From: UBA11090 sp035560555
GTDB lineage: Bacteria; Spirochaetota; Spirochaetia; Treponematales; Rectinemataceae
NCBI GenBank assembly: GCA_035560555.1
Contig: DATMZF010000021.1
Coordinates: 1-64,000, forward strand
Length of the DNA stretch: 64,000 bases
Reading direction: 5' to 3'
Part shown: piece after piece, positions 50,733-59,812 of the stretch
Position numbering within the stretch: the stretch's first letter is position 1
How the letters are laid out: every line of letters starts with the position of its first letter
Translations under genes and position numbers: made by a program
The notes under the pieces: model-generated
What the model was told of the DNA's origin: nothing
The model's database searches: none
What the model saw: only the letters and a program-made list of their open reading frames with translations

Positions 50733-52073
50733 ATGACACATGATACTCTGAAAGACAAAATACCGCCCAATAACCAGGAAGCCGAACAGGCTTGCCTGGG
50801 TGCCCTACTTCTCGATCCTGAGGCCCTGGGCGTGGTTTTGCGCTACATCAGACCCGACGACTTCTACGTGAGCTCCCACGCCGAAATCTATTCCGCCATC
50901 ATAGCGCTCCACGAAAAGGGGCAGAAATCCGATCTCATAACGCTCACCGAAGAGATGAAGCAGGCGGGAAGCCTCGACAAGGCCGGCGGCCCCGGCTACA
51001 TCGCCAATCTCACCTCGATGACGCCCTCGGCCGCCAATGTCGAATACTACGCGCAGATCATCCAGGAGATGTCTACCAGGAGGAACCTCATAAGGCTCTC
51101 GGGCCTCGTCTCATCGCGGGCCTACGACGACACGACGGAGACCGGCCCCATCCTCGACGAGATACAGTCCAAGATCTTTGAGATAACCCAGAACCGGCGC
51201 ACGGCTTCCTACCATTCGATCAAGGACCTGATACCCGAACTCATCACCATCATCGAGAAGCTGAGCAACAATCCCAACGCCTTTACGGGAATTCCCTCGG
51301 GGCTCACCGATCTGGACGCGATGACCTCGGGGTTCCAGAACTCGGAGTTCATCGTCATAGGCGCCCGCCCCTCCGTGGGAAAGACCGCTCTTGCCCTCAC
51401 GATAGCCAGCCATATAGCCATCAACTGCAAGATACCGGCCGCTTTCTTCTCGCTGGAAATGTCGGAGCACGCCCTCATGAACAGGATCATATCCTCCGAA
51501 GCCCAGGTGCCGGGAGAGCGTATAAGGACGGGAAGGCTGAGAAGCTCGGACCTGAACGATCTCATGGACGCCGCGGGAAGGATTTACGAGGCCCCGCTCT
51601 ACATCGTCGATATGCCCAACATGAAGCTGCTCGAGCTGAGGACCATGGCGAGGCGCCTCGTCCTCGAGCGATCGGTCAAGATCATCTTCGTGGATTACAT
51701 CACGCTGATAACGCATGAAAACGCCGAGCTGCCCCGCTGGGAGCAGATATCGGCGATATCGAGGTCGCTCAAGTCGCTGGCTCGCGAGCTGGACATTCCG
51801 ATCGTCGCCCTATCGCAGCTGAAGCGCGAGGCCGAGGGGAAGCAGCCCAACCTGTCCGACGTGCGCGAATCGGGATCGATCGAGCAGGACGCCGACCTCA
51901 TTCTCTTTCTCCACAGGGACAGGGAGATCAACAAGACGGCCGATCAGCGGTCGGAACAGATCGAGACGGAACTCATTGTCGCGAAGCAGCGAAACGGACC
52001 TATAGGCAAGGCGAACGTCTGGTTCAAACCCGCCTTCGCCAAGTTTGTCAACATGGAGCGGCACGAACGGTAG
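50733..52073 (+). CDS. dnaB: Replicative DNA helicase DnaB
   Basis: Hexameric helicase that unwinds DNA ahead of the fork; 446 residues. The N-terminal DnaB domain (PPNNQEAEQACLGALLLDPE) contacts primase. The RecA-like domain has Walker A GARPSVGKTALAL (~208-220), FFSLEMSE and the DnaB motif LSQLKREAEGKQPNLSDVRESGSIEQDAD (in two runs). The end of the gene is seven bases from the convergent rseP stop, so no separate terminator fits. Confidence 0.97.
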   Translation: MTHDTLKDKIPPNNQEAEQACLGALLLDPEALGVVLRYIRPDDFYVSSHAEIYSAIIALHEKGQKSDLITLTEEMKQAGSLDKAGGPGYIANLTSMTPSAANVEYYAQIIQEMSTRRNLIRLSGLVSSRAYDDTTETGPILDEIQSKIFEITQNRRTASYHSIKDLIPELITIIEKLSNNPNAFTGIPSGLTDLDAMTSGFQNSEFIVIGARPSVGKTALALTIASHIAINCKIPAAFFSLEMSEHALMNRIISSEAQVPGERIRTGRLRSSDLNDLMDAAGRIYEAPLYIVDMPNMKLLELRTMARRLVLERSVKIIFVDYITLITHENAELPRWEQISAISRSLKSLARELDIPIVALSQLKREAEGKQPNLSDVRESGSIEQDADLILFLHRDREINKTADQRSEQIETELIVAKQRNGPIGKANVWFKPAFAKFVNMERHER

Positions 52074-52079
52074 ATTTGC

Positions 52080-53444
52080 CTATTTCCCGGCGAAGAACAA
52101 TAGGTCGCTGAAGGTGGCCAGGAAGAACAGCGCCATTATCATTGCCGCGCCGACGAACTGAAAGCGGTAGACGGTTTTCGTCATGAGGGGCTTTCTCTTC
52201 AGTATCTCGACGATGGAGAGCAGTATCTGTCCTCCGTCGAGGGCCGGAATCGGCAGGAGATTCATCAGGAAAAGGCTCACGGAGAGGAAGGCGAGGAAAC
52301 TGAGAATCGTGGGAATGCCGGATAAACCCGAGGCCTTGATGCTCTCCTTGGCGGTATTCCCCACCATATAGGTGATTCTCGCGGGACCGGACACAGCCTT
52401 GAAGATGTTGACGCCGCTGAAGAGCATTCCAATCCCTTTCACCGACATCGCGAAGGTGTCCAGCGTTTCCTTTCCTCCCTTGGCGACAGCATCGAGCGGG
52501 GAAGCGGCCCTGTCGGTTCTGGAAAGTCCCTTGAAGCCGATACCCAGATTGGACTGGCCGCCTTCCGCGTAGGAGAGCACCATCCTGGCGGTGAAGGGCT
52601 GTCCATCCCGAGCGACGGTCATGGAGACCTTTTCGGGCTTGGAATCCAGCCCCGCCAGGATATCTATGGAATTGCGCACCGGCTTTCCCTGGATTTCCGC
52701 GATGACGTCGCCCTTGCGTATGCCCGATATCGAGGCGGCGCCCTGCGGATCCACGTAATCGACAACGGGATCAATCCACGCGTAAATGCCTATCAGCCCC
52801 TGACCCGAATCCTTCTCGAGGCGGGGAGTGACGGGAATCGACATGCGCTCGCCGTCACGTTCCACCGTCAAGTTCAAAGCTTTGCCGGGGTTGAGTCCTA
52901 TCATCTCCTGGAGATCCGAATAGTCGCGGACGGGCGTTCCGTCGATGGACGTGATGACATCGCCCGATTTTAGGCCGGCCTGGTCCGCGGGGCCGCCTCC
53001 CGGCGATCCGGAGAGCGTCGATATTTCGCTCGCCAGTATGATTTTATTGGGAGCCGTCTGGATCGTGATCCCCGCGAGAGAGACAATGGAGAAGAGGATA
53101 ACCGCCAGGATGACGTTCGAGACGGGACCGGCCACGAGGATGAATATCCTTCGCCATGGTGAGGCGCCATAGAAGGATCCCTTCTCGGCGGGTATGGTGG
53201 GGAGTTTTCGCTCCATCGCGAGCTTGAAGGCTTCCTCTCCCTTCATTCTGCAGAAACCGCCGAGAGGGAAGGCCGAAATGCGCCACTCCGTCTGATTTTT
53301 CATAAAACCGAAGAGTTTGGGACCCCATCCGATGGAGAACACTTCGACCTCGACACCCATGGCGCGGGCCGCCAGAAAGTGGCCGAACTCATGGACGATG
53401 ACGACGAACGATAAGCCTAAGAGGCCTAGAAGCACTGTCAGCAT
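52080..53444 (-). CDS. rseP: Site-2 membrane metalloprotease RseP
   Basis: A 454-residue M50 protease that cleaves transmembrane anti-sigma factors or signal peptides. The zinc site HEFGH is at 18-22 and the third ligand in NLLPIPALDGGQ near the C-terminus. Two PDZ domains are visible between (GLKSGDVITSIDGTPV; GIRKGDVIAEIQGKPV). About four transmembrane helices. The ATG at 53444 follows GGAG and overlaps dxr by seven bases; an ATG at 53459 is an alternative. It is the last gene of the rpsB-tsf-frr-uppS-cdsA-dxr-rseP block. Confidence 0.95.
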   Translation of the reverse strand: MLTVLLGLLGLSFVVIVHEFGHFLAARAMGVEVEVFSIGWGPKLFGFMKNQTEWRISAFPLGGFCRMKGEEAFKLAMERKLPTIPAEKGSFYGASPWRRIFILVAGPVSNVILAVILFSIVSLAGITIQTAPNKIILASEISTLSGSPGGGPADQAGLKSGDVITSIDGTPVRDYSDLQEMIGLNPGKALNLTVERDGERMSIPVTPRLEKDSGQGLIGIYAWIDPVVDYVDPQGAASISGIRKGDVIAEIQGKPVRNSIDILAGLDSKPEKVSMTVARDGQPFTARMVLSYAEGGQSNLGIGFKGLSRTDRAASPLDAVAKGGKETLDTFAMSVKGIGMLFSGVNIFKAVSGPARITYMVGNTAKESIKASGLSGIPTILSFLAFLSVSLFLMNLLPIPALDGGQILLSIVEILKRKPLMTKTVYRFQFVGAAMIMALFFLATFSDLLFFAGK

Positions 53445-54604
53445 TGGAACTCCGTACAAGCGAGATGCGCCAGGGAACGCGCCTTGGTGTCAGCCTCAAA
53501 GATACTGTCGATATCGGGAACAGGGAAAGCCCAATCGTGGCTCAATGTCGCGTCGACGACCGCCGCTATCCGCGTAAAGCGTATTGTTCCGGCCTCAAAA
53601 GCCTCGACCGCGATCTCGTTGGCCGCGTTGTAGGCGATGGTCGCCGCTTCGCCGATCCTGACGGCGTCTCTAGCCAGGGAGAGCATGGGGAAACGTCCCG
53701 TATCGGGCGCCTCGAAATGGAGGGTTCTGCCCGCGAGGTCGAGCGATCCGTACGCCGCTTCGGTTTCTTCGGGCCAGTGAAGGGCGATATTGATGGGCAG
53801 GCGCATGTCGGGCGATGACAGGTGGGCGTAAAGGGCGCTGTCTTTCGTGCGAACGAGCGCGTGCACGATGCTTTCGGGATGAACGAGCACCTTCACGTTC
53901 TCCTCGGGCAAGCCGAAAAGTCGGACCGCCTCGATGAGTTCGAGGCCCTTGTTGGCGAGCGTGGCCGAATCGATGCTGATCTTCCTGCCCATTTTCCAGA
54001 CGGGATGGCGGGCCGCTTCGTCCGGACCGATGTTTTCCAATTCCGCGGGGGATTTGTCGCGGAAGGGGCCGCCCGACGCGGTGATAGTGAGTTCCCGCAC
54101 CGAGGCGGAACCGATTCTGGAGATGAGCTGGAAGAGGGCGGCGTGTTCCGAGTCCACGGGGATGATCGACAGGCGGTTTTTATCGGCCAGTTTCCTCAGG
54201 TGGCTGTAGCCCATCACCACCGATTCCTTGTTGGCCAGGGCGAGATTCTTGCCTGATGAAAGCGCCTCGATGGAGGCGAGGAGGCCGGCGGCGCCGGCGA
54301 TGCCATTGACCGCCAAGTCGGCGTTCGAGTTTCTTATGAGGGAAACGATGGCGCCGGCGCCGCGCCAGCCCACGCCGCTGACATCCTCTGAGGCGGCTTC
54401 GTCGCCGTCGTCGCCGCTCAGCGCCAGTTTCGCCCCCGGAAACCGCGAGCCCGCTTCTAGAAGCGCTGCGGCGTTCCGGTTGGCGGACAGCCCCACGACG
54501 ATGAATCGCCCCGGGGTTTTCTTGTTCGCCTCCTCGACGCAATCGATGGTCTGGCGGCCGATAGAGCCCGTGGCGCCGAGAATGAGCACTTTTTTTGGGT
54601 TCAT
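53438..54604 (-). CDS. dxr: 1-deoxy-D-xylulose 5-phosphate reductoisomerase
   Basis: Dxr makes methylerythritol phosphate using NADPH; ispE at 17975 is in the same pathway. 388 residues. NADPH motif LGATGSIGRQTIDC (~9-22), LANKESVV (~128-135), PVDSEHAALFQ (the metal-binding segment) and VHPESIVHALV are present. The gene follows cdsA by seven bases and overlaps rseP. Confidence 0.97.
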   Translation of the reverse strand: MNPKKVLILGATGSIGRQTIDCVEEANKKTPGRFIVVGLSANRNAAALLEAGSRFPGAKLALSGDDGDEAASEDVSGVGWRGAGAIVSLIRNSNADLAVNGIAGAAGLLASIEALSSGKNLALANKESVVMGYSHLRKLADKNRLSIIPVDSEHAALFQLISRIGSASVRELTITASGGPFRDKSPAELENIGPDEAARHPVWKMGRKISIDSATLANKGLELIEAVRLFGLPEENVKVLVHPESIVHALVRTKDSALYAHLSSPDMRLPINIALHWPEETEAAYGSLDLAGRTLHFEAPDTGRFPMLSLARDAVRIGEAATIAYNAANEIAVEAFEAGTIRFTRIAAVVDATLSHDWAFPVPDIDSIFEADTKARSLAHLACTEFQC

Positions 54605-54611
54605 GCGACCT

Positions 54612-55493
54612 CTACGCCAGCGGGGGGAAAAAGCCCAAAAGCGCCGAAATCAGCACGAACAGGGGCGCCGAGAAGAGAAGGCTGTCGAAAGAGTCGAGGA
54701 CGCCGCCCCTGCCAGGGACGAGAGAGCTGGAATCCTTGACGCCAGCTGAACGCTTCAGCGCGCTTTCCACGAGATCGCCGAGAATGACCGAGCATCCCAT
54801 GACGACGCCAAGAAAAAGCGGTCTCGCGAGGGGGCCGAATCCACTTTCAGGGAAGAGCGAAAAGGCTATCAGAGCCGCGAGTATGGATCCGCAAAAGCCG
54901 CCGATGAAGCCCGCCACGCTTTTCCCGGGGGATACGGCCACGATTCCGCGTTTCCTGCCCAGCGTCACCCCCACCAGCCACGCCAGGCTGTCGTTTCCGA
55001 AAGTCATGAACGTGAAGGTCAGGACAGGGGCTAGATATTGGCCGAAACACGAGGTGATGTAGACGAGAAAGGAACCCAGGACTCCGCAGTAGAAGAATAC
55101 GAAGAGCGACGCGGCGAGGTTCGGGAGAATGGCGGAAAATTCTTCGGCCTTCGCGAAGGAGAAGGGAGCCATGACGGCGAGGCTGCCGAGCACCGATATG
55201 GAAAAAAGGATTTCCAGCGGAGAGATGTCGCCCGGAAACAGTCCGGCGAGCGCAGGCGACAGGTACACGATGAGGGTGGACATTGCGGAAAGGATGGTCA
55301 GGAAGAGCCTGTTCACCTTCATGTTCTTCGCGGCGAAAAGGGCGGAAGCCTCGCGGACGCAGAGAAACTGGATGACGGCGACGGCGACGGCGAGGAGTAT
55401 ATTCCTCCCAAAGGACGCGTAGTTCACGACAGCCAGGAAGAGAGGAATGCCGAGAAAGAACACGAGCAGCCGCTGAATGGTATTCTTGGTCAT
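54612..55493 (-). CDS. cdsA: Phosphatidate cytidylyltransferase
   Basis: CdsA makes CDP-diacylglycerol for phospholipids; 293 residues with about eight hydrophobic segments. The C-terminal signature is clear: SVAGFIGGFCGSILAAL and GVVMGCSVILGDLVESALKRSAGVKDSS (in two runs), ending in the DSFDSLLFSAPLF segment typical of the family. The frame is open upstream to 55616, but the ATG at 55493 overlaps the uppS stop as ATGA and yields MTKNTIQRLLVFF. Confidence 0.94.
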   Translation of the reverse strand: MTKNTIQRLLVFFLGIPLFLAVVNYASFGRNILLAVAVAVIQFLCVREASALFAAKNMKVNRLFLTILSAMSTLIVYLSPALAGLFPGDISPLEILFSISVLGSLAVMAPFSFAKAEEFSAILPNLAASLFVFFYCGVLGSFLVYITSCFGQYLAPVLTFTFMTFGNDSLAWLVGVTLGRKRGIVAVSPGKSVAGFIGGFCGSILAALIAFSLFPESGFGPLARPLFLGVVMGCSVILGDLVESALKRSAGVKDSSSLVPGRGGVLDSFDSLLFSAPLFVLISALLGFFPPLA

Positions 55494-56191
55494 CTGGTTC
55501 CCCCAAAGCGTCTGTCGCGCGCCGCATAGTCGTCGAGCGAGGCTTTCAGTTCTTCCTCGCCGAAATCGGGCCACAGGCAGCCGGAGAAATAAAGCTCTGA
55601 ATACGCGGATTGCCACAAAAGAAAATTGGACAGCCGAATCTCGCCGCCCGTACGGATGATGAGGTCGGGATCGGGAATTTCAGGATGGTCGAGGTTTTGG
55701 CGGATGTTCTCCATCGAAAAGCGATCCGCGTCGTCGTTCCGCGCCGCGGCGATCTTGCCAACGGCCCTGGCTATCTCGTCCTGGCCGCCGTAATTGATGG
55801 CGAGGTTTACCACCATGCCTGGAAAGGAAGCCGTATCCCTGGTCACCGAATCTATCTCGGCCAGGATATCGGCGGCGAGCCCGTTCCTGCAACCGGAATG
55901 GACGACCTTGATCTTGTTCTGCCGGTAGAAATCCAACTCCGAGGAGAGATGGTTCTTCACGAGCATCATCAGAAAGCCGACCTCTTCCACGGCGCGTTTC
56001 CAGTTCTCGGTGGAAAAAGTGTAGAGCGAAAGATACCGTATGCCCAGTCTTGAGGATGCCGCGACGATCTTCTTCGCGGCGACAAGCCCCTGCCTGTGCC
56101 CTTCGGTCCTAGGCAGACCGCGTTTCGCCGCCCAACGGCCGTTTCCGTCCATTATAATGGCGACGTGAGCGGGGAGTGTGGAAATTTTCAT
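55490..56191 (-). CDS. uppS: Undecaprenyl diphosphate synthase
   Basis: Cis-prenyltransferase making the C55 lipid carrier for cell-wall synthesis; 233 residues. HVAIIMDGNGRWA (~8-20) holds the catalytic Asp; later motifs are LSLYTFSTENWKR, VNLAINYGGQDEI and PDLIIRTGGEIRLSNFLLWQ. It links the isoprenoid genes of the window to envelope synthesis. It is followed by cdsA with a four-base overlap. Confidence 0.96.
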   Translation of the reverse strand: MKISTLPAHVAIIMDGNGRWAAKRGLPRTEGHRQGLVAAKKIVAASSRLGIRYLSLYTFSTENWKRAVEEVGFLMMLVKNHLSSELDFYRQNKIKVVHSGCRNGLAADILAEIDSVTRDTASFPGMVVNLAINYGGQDEIARAVGKIAAARNDDADRFSMENIRQNLDHPEIPDPDLIIRTGGEIRLSNFLLWQSAYSELYFSGCLWPDFGEEELKASLDDYAARDRRFGGTR

Positions 56192-56229
56192 ACGCGCTTC
56201 GGCTGCCCGTCATATGATGAAGAAGTCAT

Positions 56230-56784
56230 TCAGACTTCCATGATTTCTTTTTCTTTTTCCTCGAGCACTTTGGTGATCTGTGCGATGTAGGAATCGGTGA
56301 GCTTTTGGAGCTCATCCTCTTCCTTCTTTGTCAGGTCCTCGGGAACGCCGCCAGCCGCGGCTTGTTTCTTGAGCTCTTCGAGCCCGTCGCGCCGTATGTT
56401 GCGGACGGCGACTTTCGACTGTTCAGCGGTGGCTTTCGCCTGTTTTACCAGTTCCTTCCTCCTCTGTTCGGTGAGAGGGGGAATGGCGATGCGGATGACC
56501 TTTCCGTCGTTGGATGGGTTGAGTCCCAACTCCGATTTGAGGATGGCTTTCTCGATTTCGCTGAAAAGTGTCCGGTCCCAGGGCTGGATGACGATGAGCC
56601 TGGCCTCCGGTACCGAGACGGTCGCGACCTGGGAAAGTGGACTTTTCTGGCCATAATAGTCCACCCTGATCTTGTCGAGGAGGGCGGGGGATGCGCGGCC
56701 GGTACGGATGCCATTGAATTCATCCCTCAAGGACGAGATCGATTTCTTCATGCGCTCTTCGCAAGTGGCTTTTACCGTTTCCAT
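56230..56784 (-). CDS. frr: Ribosome recycling factor
   Basis: RRF splits post-termination ribosomes with EF-G; 184 residues, the normal length. GIRTGRASPALLDKIRVDYYG (~25-45), IVIQPWD and IRIAIPPLTEQRRKELVKQ are conserved. GGGGAGGAA precedes the ATG by 2-3 bases. A perfect 11-bp hairpin separates it from tsf. pyrH, usually found between tsf and frr, is absent. Confidence 0.97.
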   Translation of the reverse strand: METVKATCEERMKKSISSLRDEFNGIRTGRASPALLDKIRVDYYGQKSPLSQVATVSVPEARLIVIQPWDRTLFSEIEKAILKSELGLNPSNDGKVIRIAIPPLTEQRRKELVKQAKATAEQSKVAVRNIRRDGLEELKKQAAAGGVPEDLTKKEEDELQKLTDSYIAQITKVLEEKEKEIMEV

Positions 56785-56812
56785 AGTTCCTCCCCTTCGT
56801 TATCAATAAATC

Positions 56813-56838
56813 GCGGAGCGGCGAATCCGCCGCTCCGC
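56813..56838 (-). terminator. 11-bp GC hairpin between tsf and frr (attenuator or weak terminator)
   Basis: On the plus strand GCGGAGCGGCG (56813-56823) pairs perfectly with CGCCGCTCCGC (56828-56838) around AATC. On the transcribed minus strand it is followed by GATTTATTGAT, a broken T-rich run, so termination may be partial and would set the ratio of tsf to frr. Confidence 0.5.
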
Positions 56839-56868
56839 CTCGATCTTACGAGCAGGTTGGCTGCCCTA

Positions 56869-57729
56869 TCAGGCGGCGTCTCCCACTTTGATGTATGAAT
56901 AACTCACGATGGCGAAATCGGTTCCCGTTTCTTTCTTGACGGCTGCCATGGCGGCCTGAACGCTCATTTTCTCGTCCTTCACGAAAGGCTGGTCCAGAAG
57001 GCAGACCTCGGCCATGAGTTTCTTGAGCTTTCCGGCTAGGATGCCTTCGACAACCTTGGCGGGCTTGGACTTGAGCTTTTCGTCCAGCTCGACCTGGGCG
57101 GCGAAGACTTCCTGCTGTTCCTTCACCCAGTCGGCGTCGGGCTGGCTCTGGTCGAGGAACATCGGGTTGAAGGCGGCGATATGCAGGGCCACATCGTGGA
57201 TGAAGGCCTTGACCTTGTCGTCGGCGAAGGCCGCGGCCGATTTCGCCTTAGCCCTCACGACCACGACGAGCTTTCCCTCGCCATGCGTGTAGGTGTGAAG
57301 ATACTCGCCCTCAGCCGCCTCGAAGTAGCGGACGCGCTTGAGGTTGATATTTTCCTTGATGACGATGGCGATGTCTTTCACCATGTTGTCGAGTTCCGCG
57401 TTTACGTCGTTGGCTTTAGCAGCGAAAGCTTTTTCGGCGATCTTGTATCCGTCGGCGATGAAGTCGGCGTTTTTGGCGACAAAATCGGTTTCGCAGACGA
57501 TTTCCACGAGTCCGACGTCGCCGTTTCTCTCGACGAGGAAGATTTTGCCTTCGTTGGTGGCGCGGTTGGCTCTCTTCTCGAGGCCGGCCATTCCCCATTC
57601 GCGGAGAAGTTTTTCAGCGGCCGCAAAGTCGCCTTCGGCTTCCGTGAGCGCTTTCTTGCAGTCCATCATACCTGCCCCGGTCTTTTCCCTGAGGCTCTTG
57701 ATATCTGACGCTTTAATATCCACGGTCAT
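56869..57729 (-). CDS. tsf: Elongation factor Ts
   Basis: EF-Ts is the nucleotide exchange factor for EF-Tu; 286 residues. The N-terminal UBA-like segment DIKSLREKTGAGMMDCKKAL (~9-28) and VALVEIVCETDF-type core (here GLVEIVCETDFVAKN) are diagnostic, followed by dimerisation and C-terminal regions. It begins five bases after the rpsB stop, so the two are one transcript. Confidence 0.97.
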   Translation of the reverse strand: MTVDIKASDIKSLREKTGAGMMDCKKALTEAEGDFAAAEKLLREWGMAGLEKRANRATNEGKIFLVERNGDVGLVEIVCETDFVAKNADFIADGYKIAEKAFAAKANDVNAELDNMVKDIAIVIKENINLKRVRYFEAAEGEYLHTYTHGEGKLVVVVRAKAKSAAAFADDKVKAFIHDVALHIAAFNPMFLDQSQPDADWVKEQQEVFAAQVELDEKLKSKPAKVVEGILAGKLKKLMAEVCLLDQPFVKDEKMSVQAAMAAVKKETGTDFAIVSYSYIKVGDAA

Positions 57730-57734
57730 GCTCC

Positions 57735-58628
57735 TTATTTCTTCTCGTACAGCTTGTCTTCGTCGATGATGGGCAAGGCGGCTTCGGGTTCGGCTTCCGC
57801 CGCGGGAGCCACCGCTTCGGGAACGACGGCGGTCGCGGCGTAGGTGCTGATGTCTACCTCCACCTCGTCGTCTTCTTTCTTCACGGCGTCGGTGTGGACT
57901 TCTTCCACTTCCTCGGCGGGCAGGCTTTCGATGATCTTGAGACCCTCGGAGGCGCCGGCTTCGACGACGGCGTTGGCGATGATCTGGGTAAAGAGGCTGA
58001 TGGAGCGGATGGCGTCATCGTTGCCGGGTATGGGATAGGTGATCCCCTCGGGGTTGCAGTTGGTGTCCACAACGGCGACGATGGGGATGCCTAGACGCTG
58101 GGCTTCGGCGACAGCGATGGCTTCCTTGCGGGTATCGACCACGAAGAGGATGCCGGGAAGGTCCTTCATCTCCTTGATGCCGCCAAGGTTCTTCTCCAAC
58201 TTGATCTTCTCTTTCTGGAGGCTGGCCACTTCTTTCTTGGTCAGGCTCTCGAAAGTGCCGTCCACTTCCATGCGCTCGATTTTCTTGAGGCGCATGATGG
58301 ATTTCTTGATTGTGGTGAAGTTGGTGAGCATGCCGCCGAGCCATCTATTGTTGACATAGAACTGCTCGCAGCGCTCGGATTCTTTCTGGATCGCGGTCTG
58401 GGCCTGCTTCTTCGTTCCGACGAAAAGCACGGTCTTGCCGGAGCTGACGACTTTCTGGACGGCGTCATAGGCGTCCTTGATCGCCTGAATGGTCTTCTGG
58501 AGATCGATGATGTGAATCCCGTTGCGTTCCGCGAAGATGAATTTCTTCATCCTGGGATCCCAGCGCTTGACCTGGTGACCGAAATGCACACCGGATTCAA
58601 GCAGGTTCTTCATGGTAACTACTGCCAA
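57735..58628 (-). CDS. rpsB: 30S ribosomal protein S2 with acidic C-terminal extension
   Basis: A 297-residue S2 (AVVTMKNLLESGVHFGHQVK; GGMLTNFTTIKKSI). The C-terminal ~55 residues are a Glu/Asp/Ala/Pro tail beyond the usual end. The start is a TTG at 58628: GGGAGGA lies five bases before it, and AVVTMK matches the family N-terminus, whereas the internal ATG at 58613 is ~20 bases from that site. A TTG start with a near-perfect ribosome binding site may hold expression down. Three hairpins precede it. Confidence 0.95.
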   Translation of the reverse strand: MAVVTMKNLLESGVHFGHQVKRWDPRMKKFIFAERNGIHIIDLQKTIQAIKDAYDAVQKVVSSGKTVLFVGTKKQAQTAIQKESERCEQFYVNNRWLGGMLTNFTTIKKSIMRLKKIERMEVDGTFESLTKKEVASLQKEKIKLEKNLGGIKEMKDLPGILFVVDTRKEAIAVAEAQRLGIPIVAVVDTNCNPEGITYPIPGNDDAIRSISLFTQIIANAVVEAGASEGLKIIESLPAEEVEEVHTDAVKKEDDEVEVDISTYAATAVVPEAVAPAAEAEPEAALPIIDEDKLYEKK

Positions 58629-58641
58629 GAGTTCCTCCCGT

Positions 58642-58756
58642 GATCAGGCTAACCTGATCCCCTTCTCTGATTCTCGTCCCGGAATGTCGCCATCGCCGGG
58701 CGGAAGATTAAGCTAACATCGCTGCCGCGGCGTTAGCCCCGGCACTTAAGGTGCCG
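58642..58756 (-). promoter_or_regulatory. Structured rpsB leader with three hairpins
   Basis: In the 193-base gap between maf and rpsB the minus strand carries, in order of transcription, CGGCAC/GTGCCG (58756-58740), GCTAAC/GTTAGC (58737-58712), and a perfect GATCAGG-TTAG-CCTGATC hairpin (58659-58642) just before the ribosome binding site. TTGAAA near 58815 may be a -35 box. No T-runs follow the hairpins, which suggests translational or stability control, perhaps S2 autoregulation. Confidence 0.4.
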
Positions 58757-58821
58757 TTATGCTGGTACGATCGGAGGCCGGAAATGTAGAGTGCAGCGGG
58801 GTGCGGAAATTTCAAGTACAG

Positions 58822-59490
58822 CTAGAGGCGCCCGGTAGCTCCGAAGTCGTAATCAGCGTTTATTAGAATGCCATAAAGCTCGCGGATTGGCAAGCCCACC
58901 ACGCAGGACCATGATCCTTTCAGCATCTCGATAAAACAGGAGCCGCGCCCCTGGACGCGATACGCCCCGGCGGCCCCGCGCCATTCGTCCGTGTCCAGGT
59001 AGCTTTCGATTTCGAGCGCGCTCATCGGGGCGAATCTGACCGAGGTCGAGGAACAGACCGTATGGCGCGCGCCAGTTTCCGTATCGAGAAGGCAGAGCCC
59101 GGAGAACACCGTATGCGTCTTTCCTGCCATATAGGTGAGCATCGCTCTCGCGTCGTCCCTGTCCTCGGGTTTACCGATCGTCTTCCACCTTCCAGAACGG
59201 TGGAAAGCGACGAGCGTGTCGGCCGCGAGAAGAAGTCGCGGCCCTTGCCCCGACTCAGCAACCTCTTCCTCCCGCTTTGTGTCGCCCCAGGCCGCGTCGG
59301 GATTGGCTTGCATGAGCGCCGCGCCTTCCAGGGCTTTTTTCTCCGCGAGGGCCACGACCCTGTGTTCCGGGATCAGGCGATCGCAGACGCTCTCATCGAT
59401 ATCGGGGTGAATAACGACGAAGGGGACGCAAAGAGAACGCAGTATCTCCTTCCGTCTCGGGGAGGATGATGCCAGCATTATTGTTTCCAT
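58822..59490 (-). CDS. maf: Maf-family nucleotide pyrophosphatase
   Basis: Maf proteins hydrolyse non-canonical nucleoside triphosphates. 222 residues, slightly long. The signature MLASSSPRRKEILRSL (~5-20) and VIHPDIDES follow the family, as does LLAADTLV and the C-terminal YRVQGRGSCFIEMLKGSWSC (residues ~172-191). An insert of ~20 polar residues (around residue 70) accounts for the extra length. It lies upstream of rpsB on the same strand and diverges from tRNA-Arg. Confidence 0.93.
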   Translation of the reverse strand: METIMLASSSPRRKEILRSLCVPFVVIHPDIDESVCDRLIPEHRVVALAEKKALEGAALMQANPDAAWGDTKREEEVAESGQGPRLLLAADTLVAFHRSGRWKTIGKPEDRDDARAMLTYMAGKTHTVFSGLCLLDTETGARHTVCSSTSVRFAPMSALEIESYLDTDEWRGAAGAYRVQGRGSCFIEMLKGSWSCVVGLPIRELYGILINADYDFGATGRL

Positions 59491-59555
59491 ACGCAGATTG
59501 TGGATAAAAGCGGGGCAGGGGGTCTAGGGGTGGAGGTCTTTTCAGGCAAATCTTC

Positions 59556-59585
59556 TTGACTATCATCGAGCGCGCGTACTAGTAT
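59556..59585 (+). promoter_or_regulatory. tRNA-Arg promoter
   Basis: TTGACT (59556-59561) and TAGTAT (59580-59585) with an 18-base spacer, ~50 bases before the tRNA. Confidence 0.6.
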
Positions 59586-59635
59586 GAATTGCCCTTGAGA
59601 GCGCGCGCTGCCGCTTTCACCACACCTTGTGCCAT

Positions 59636-59709
59636 GGGCGATTAGCTCAGCTGGATAGAGCGTCGGCCTCCGGAGCCGAAGGTCGCGCGTTCGAATCGCG
59701 CATCGCTCA
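59636..59709 (+). tRNA. tRNA-Arg (anticodon CCG)
   Basis: A 74-base cloverleaf: acceptor GGGCGAT with ATCGCTC (one G-T pair), D arm GCTC-AGCTGGATA-GAGC, anticodon stem TCGGC/GCCGA around CTCCGGA giving CCG, T arm GCGCG-TTCGAAT-CGCGC, discriminator A. CCA is not encoded. Confidence 0.95.
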
Positions 59710-59812
59710 AATGTACGGATTGTCCCTTCAGCCGCCTGTATTTTTTGAAAAGAAAATAAAAACTCCTTCCTCAATTTGTGCTTATATGGTATATATCTAC
59801 TGAGGCCGATCG

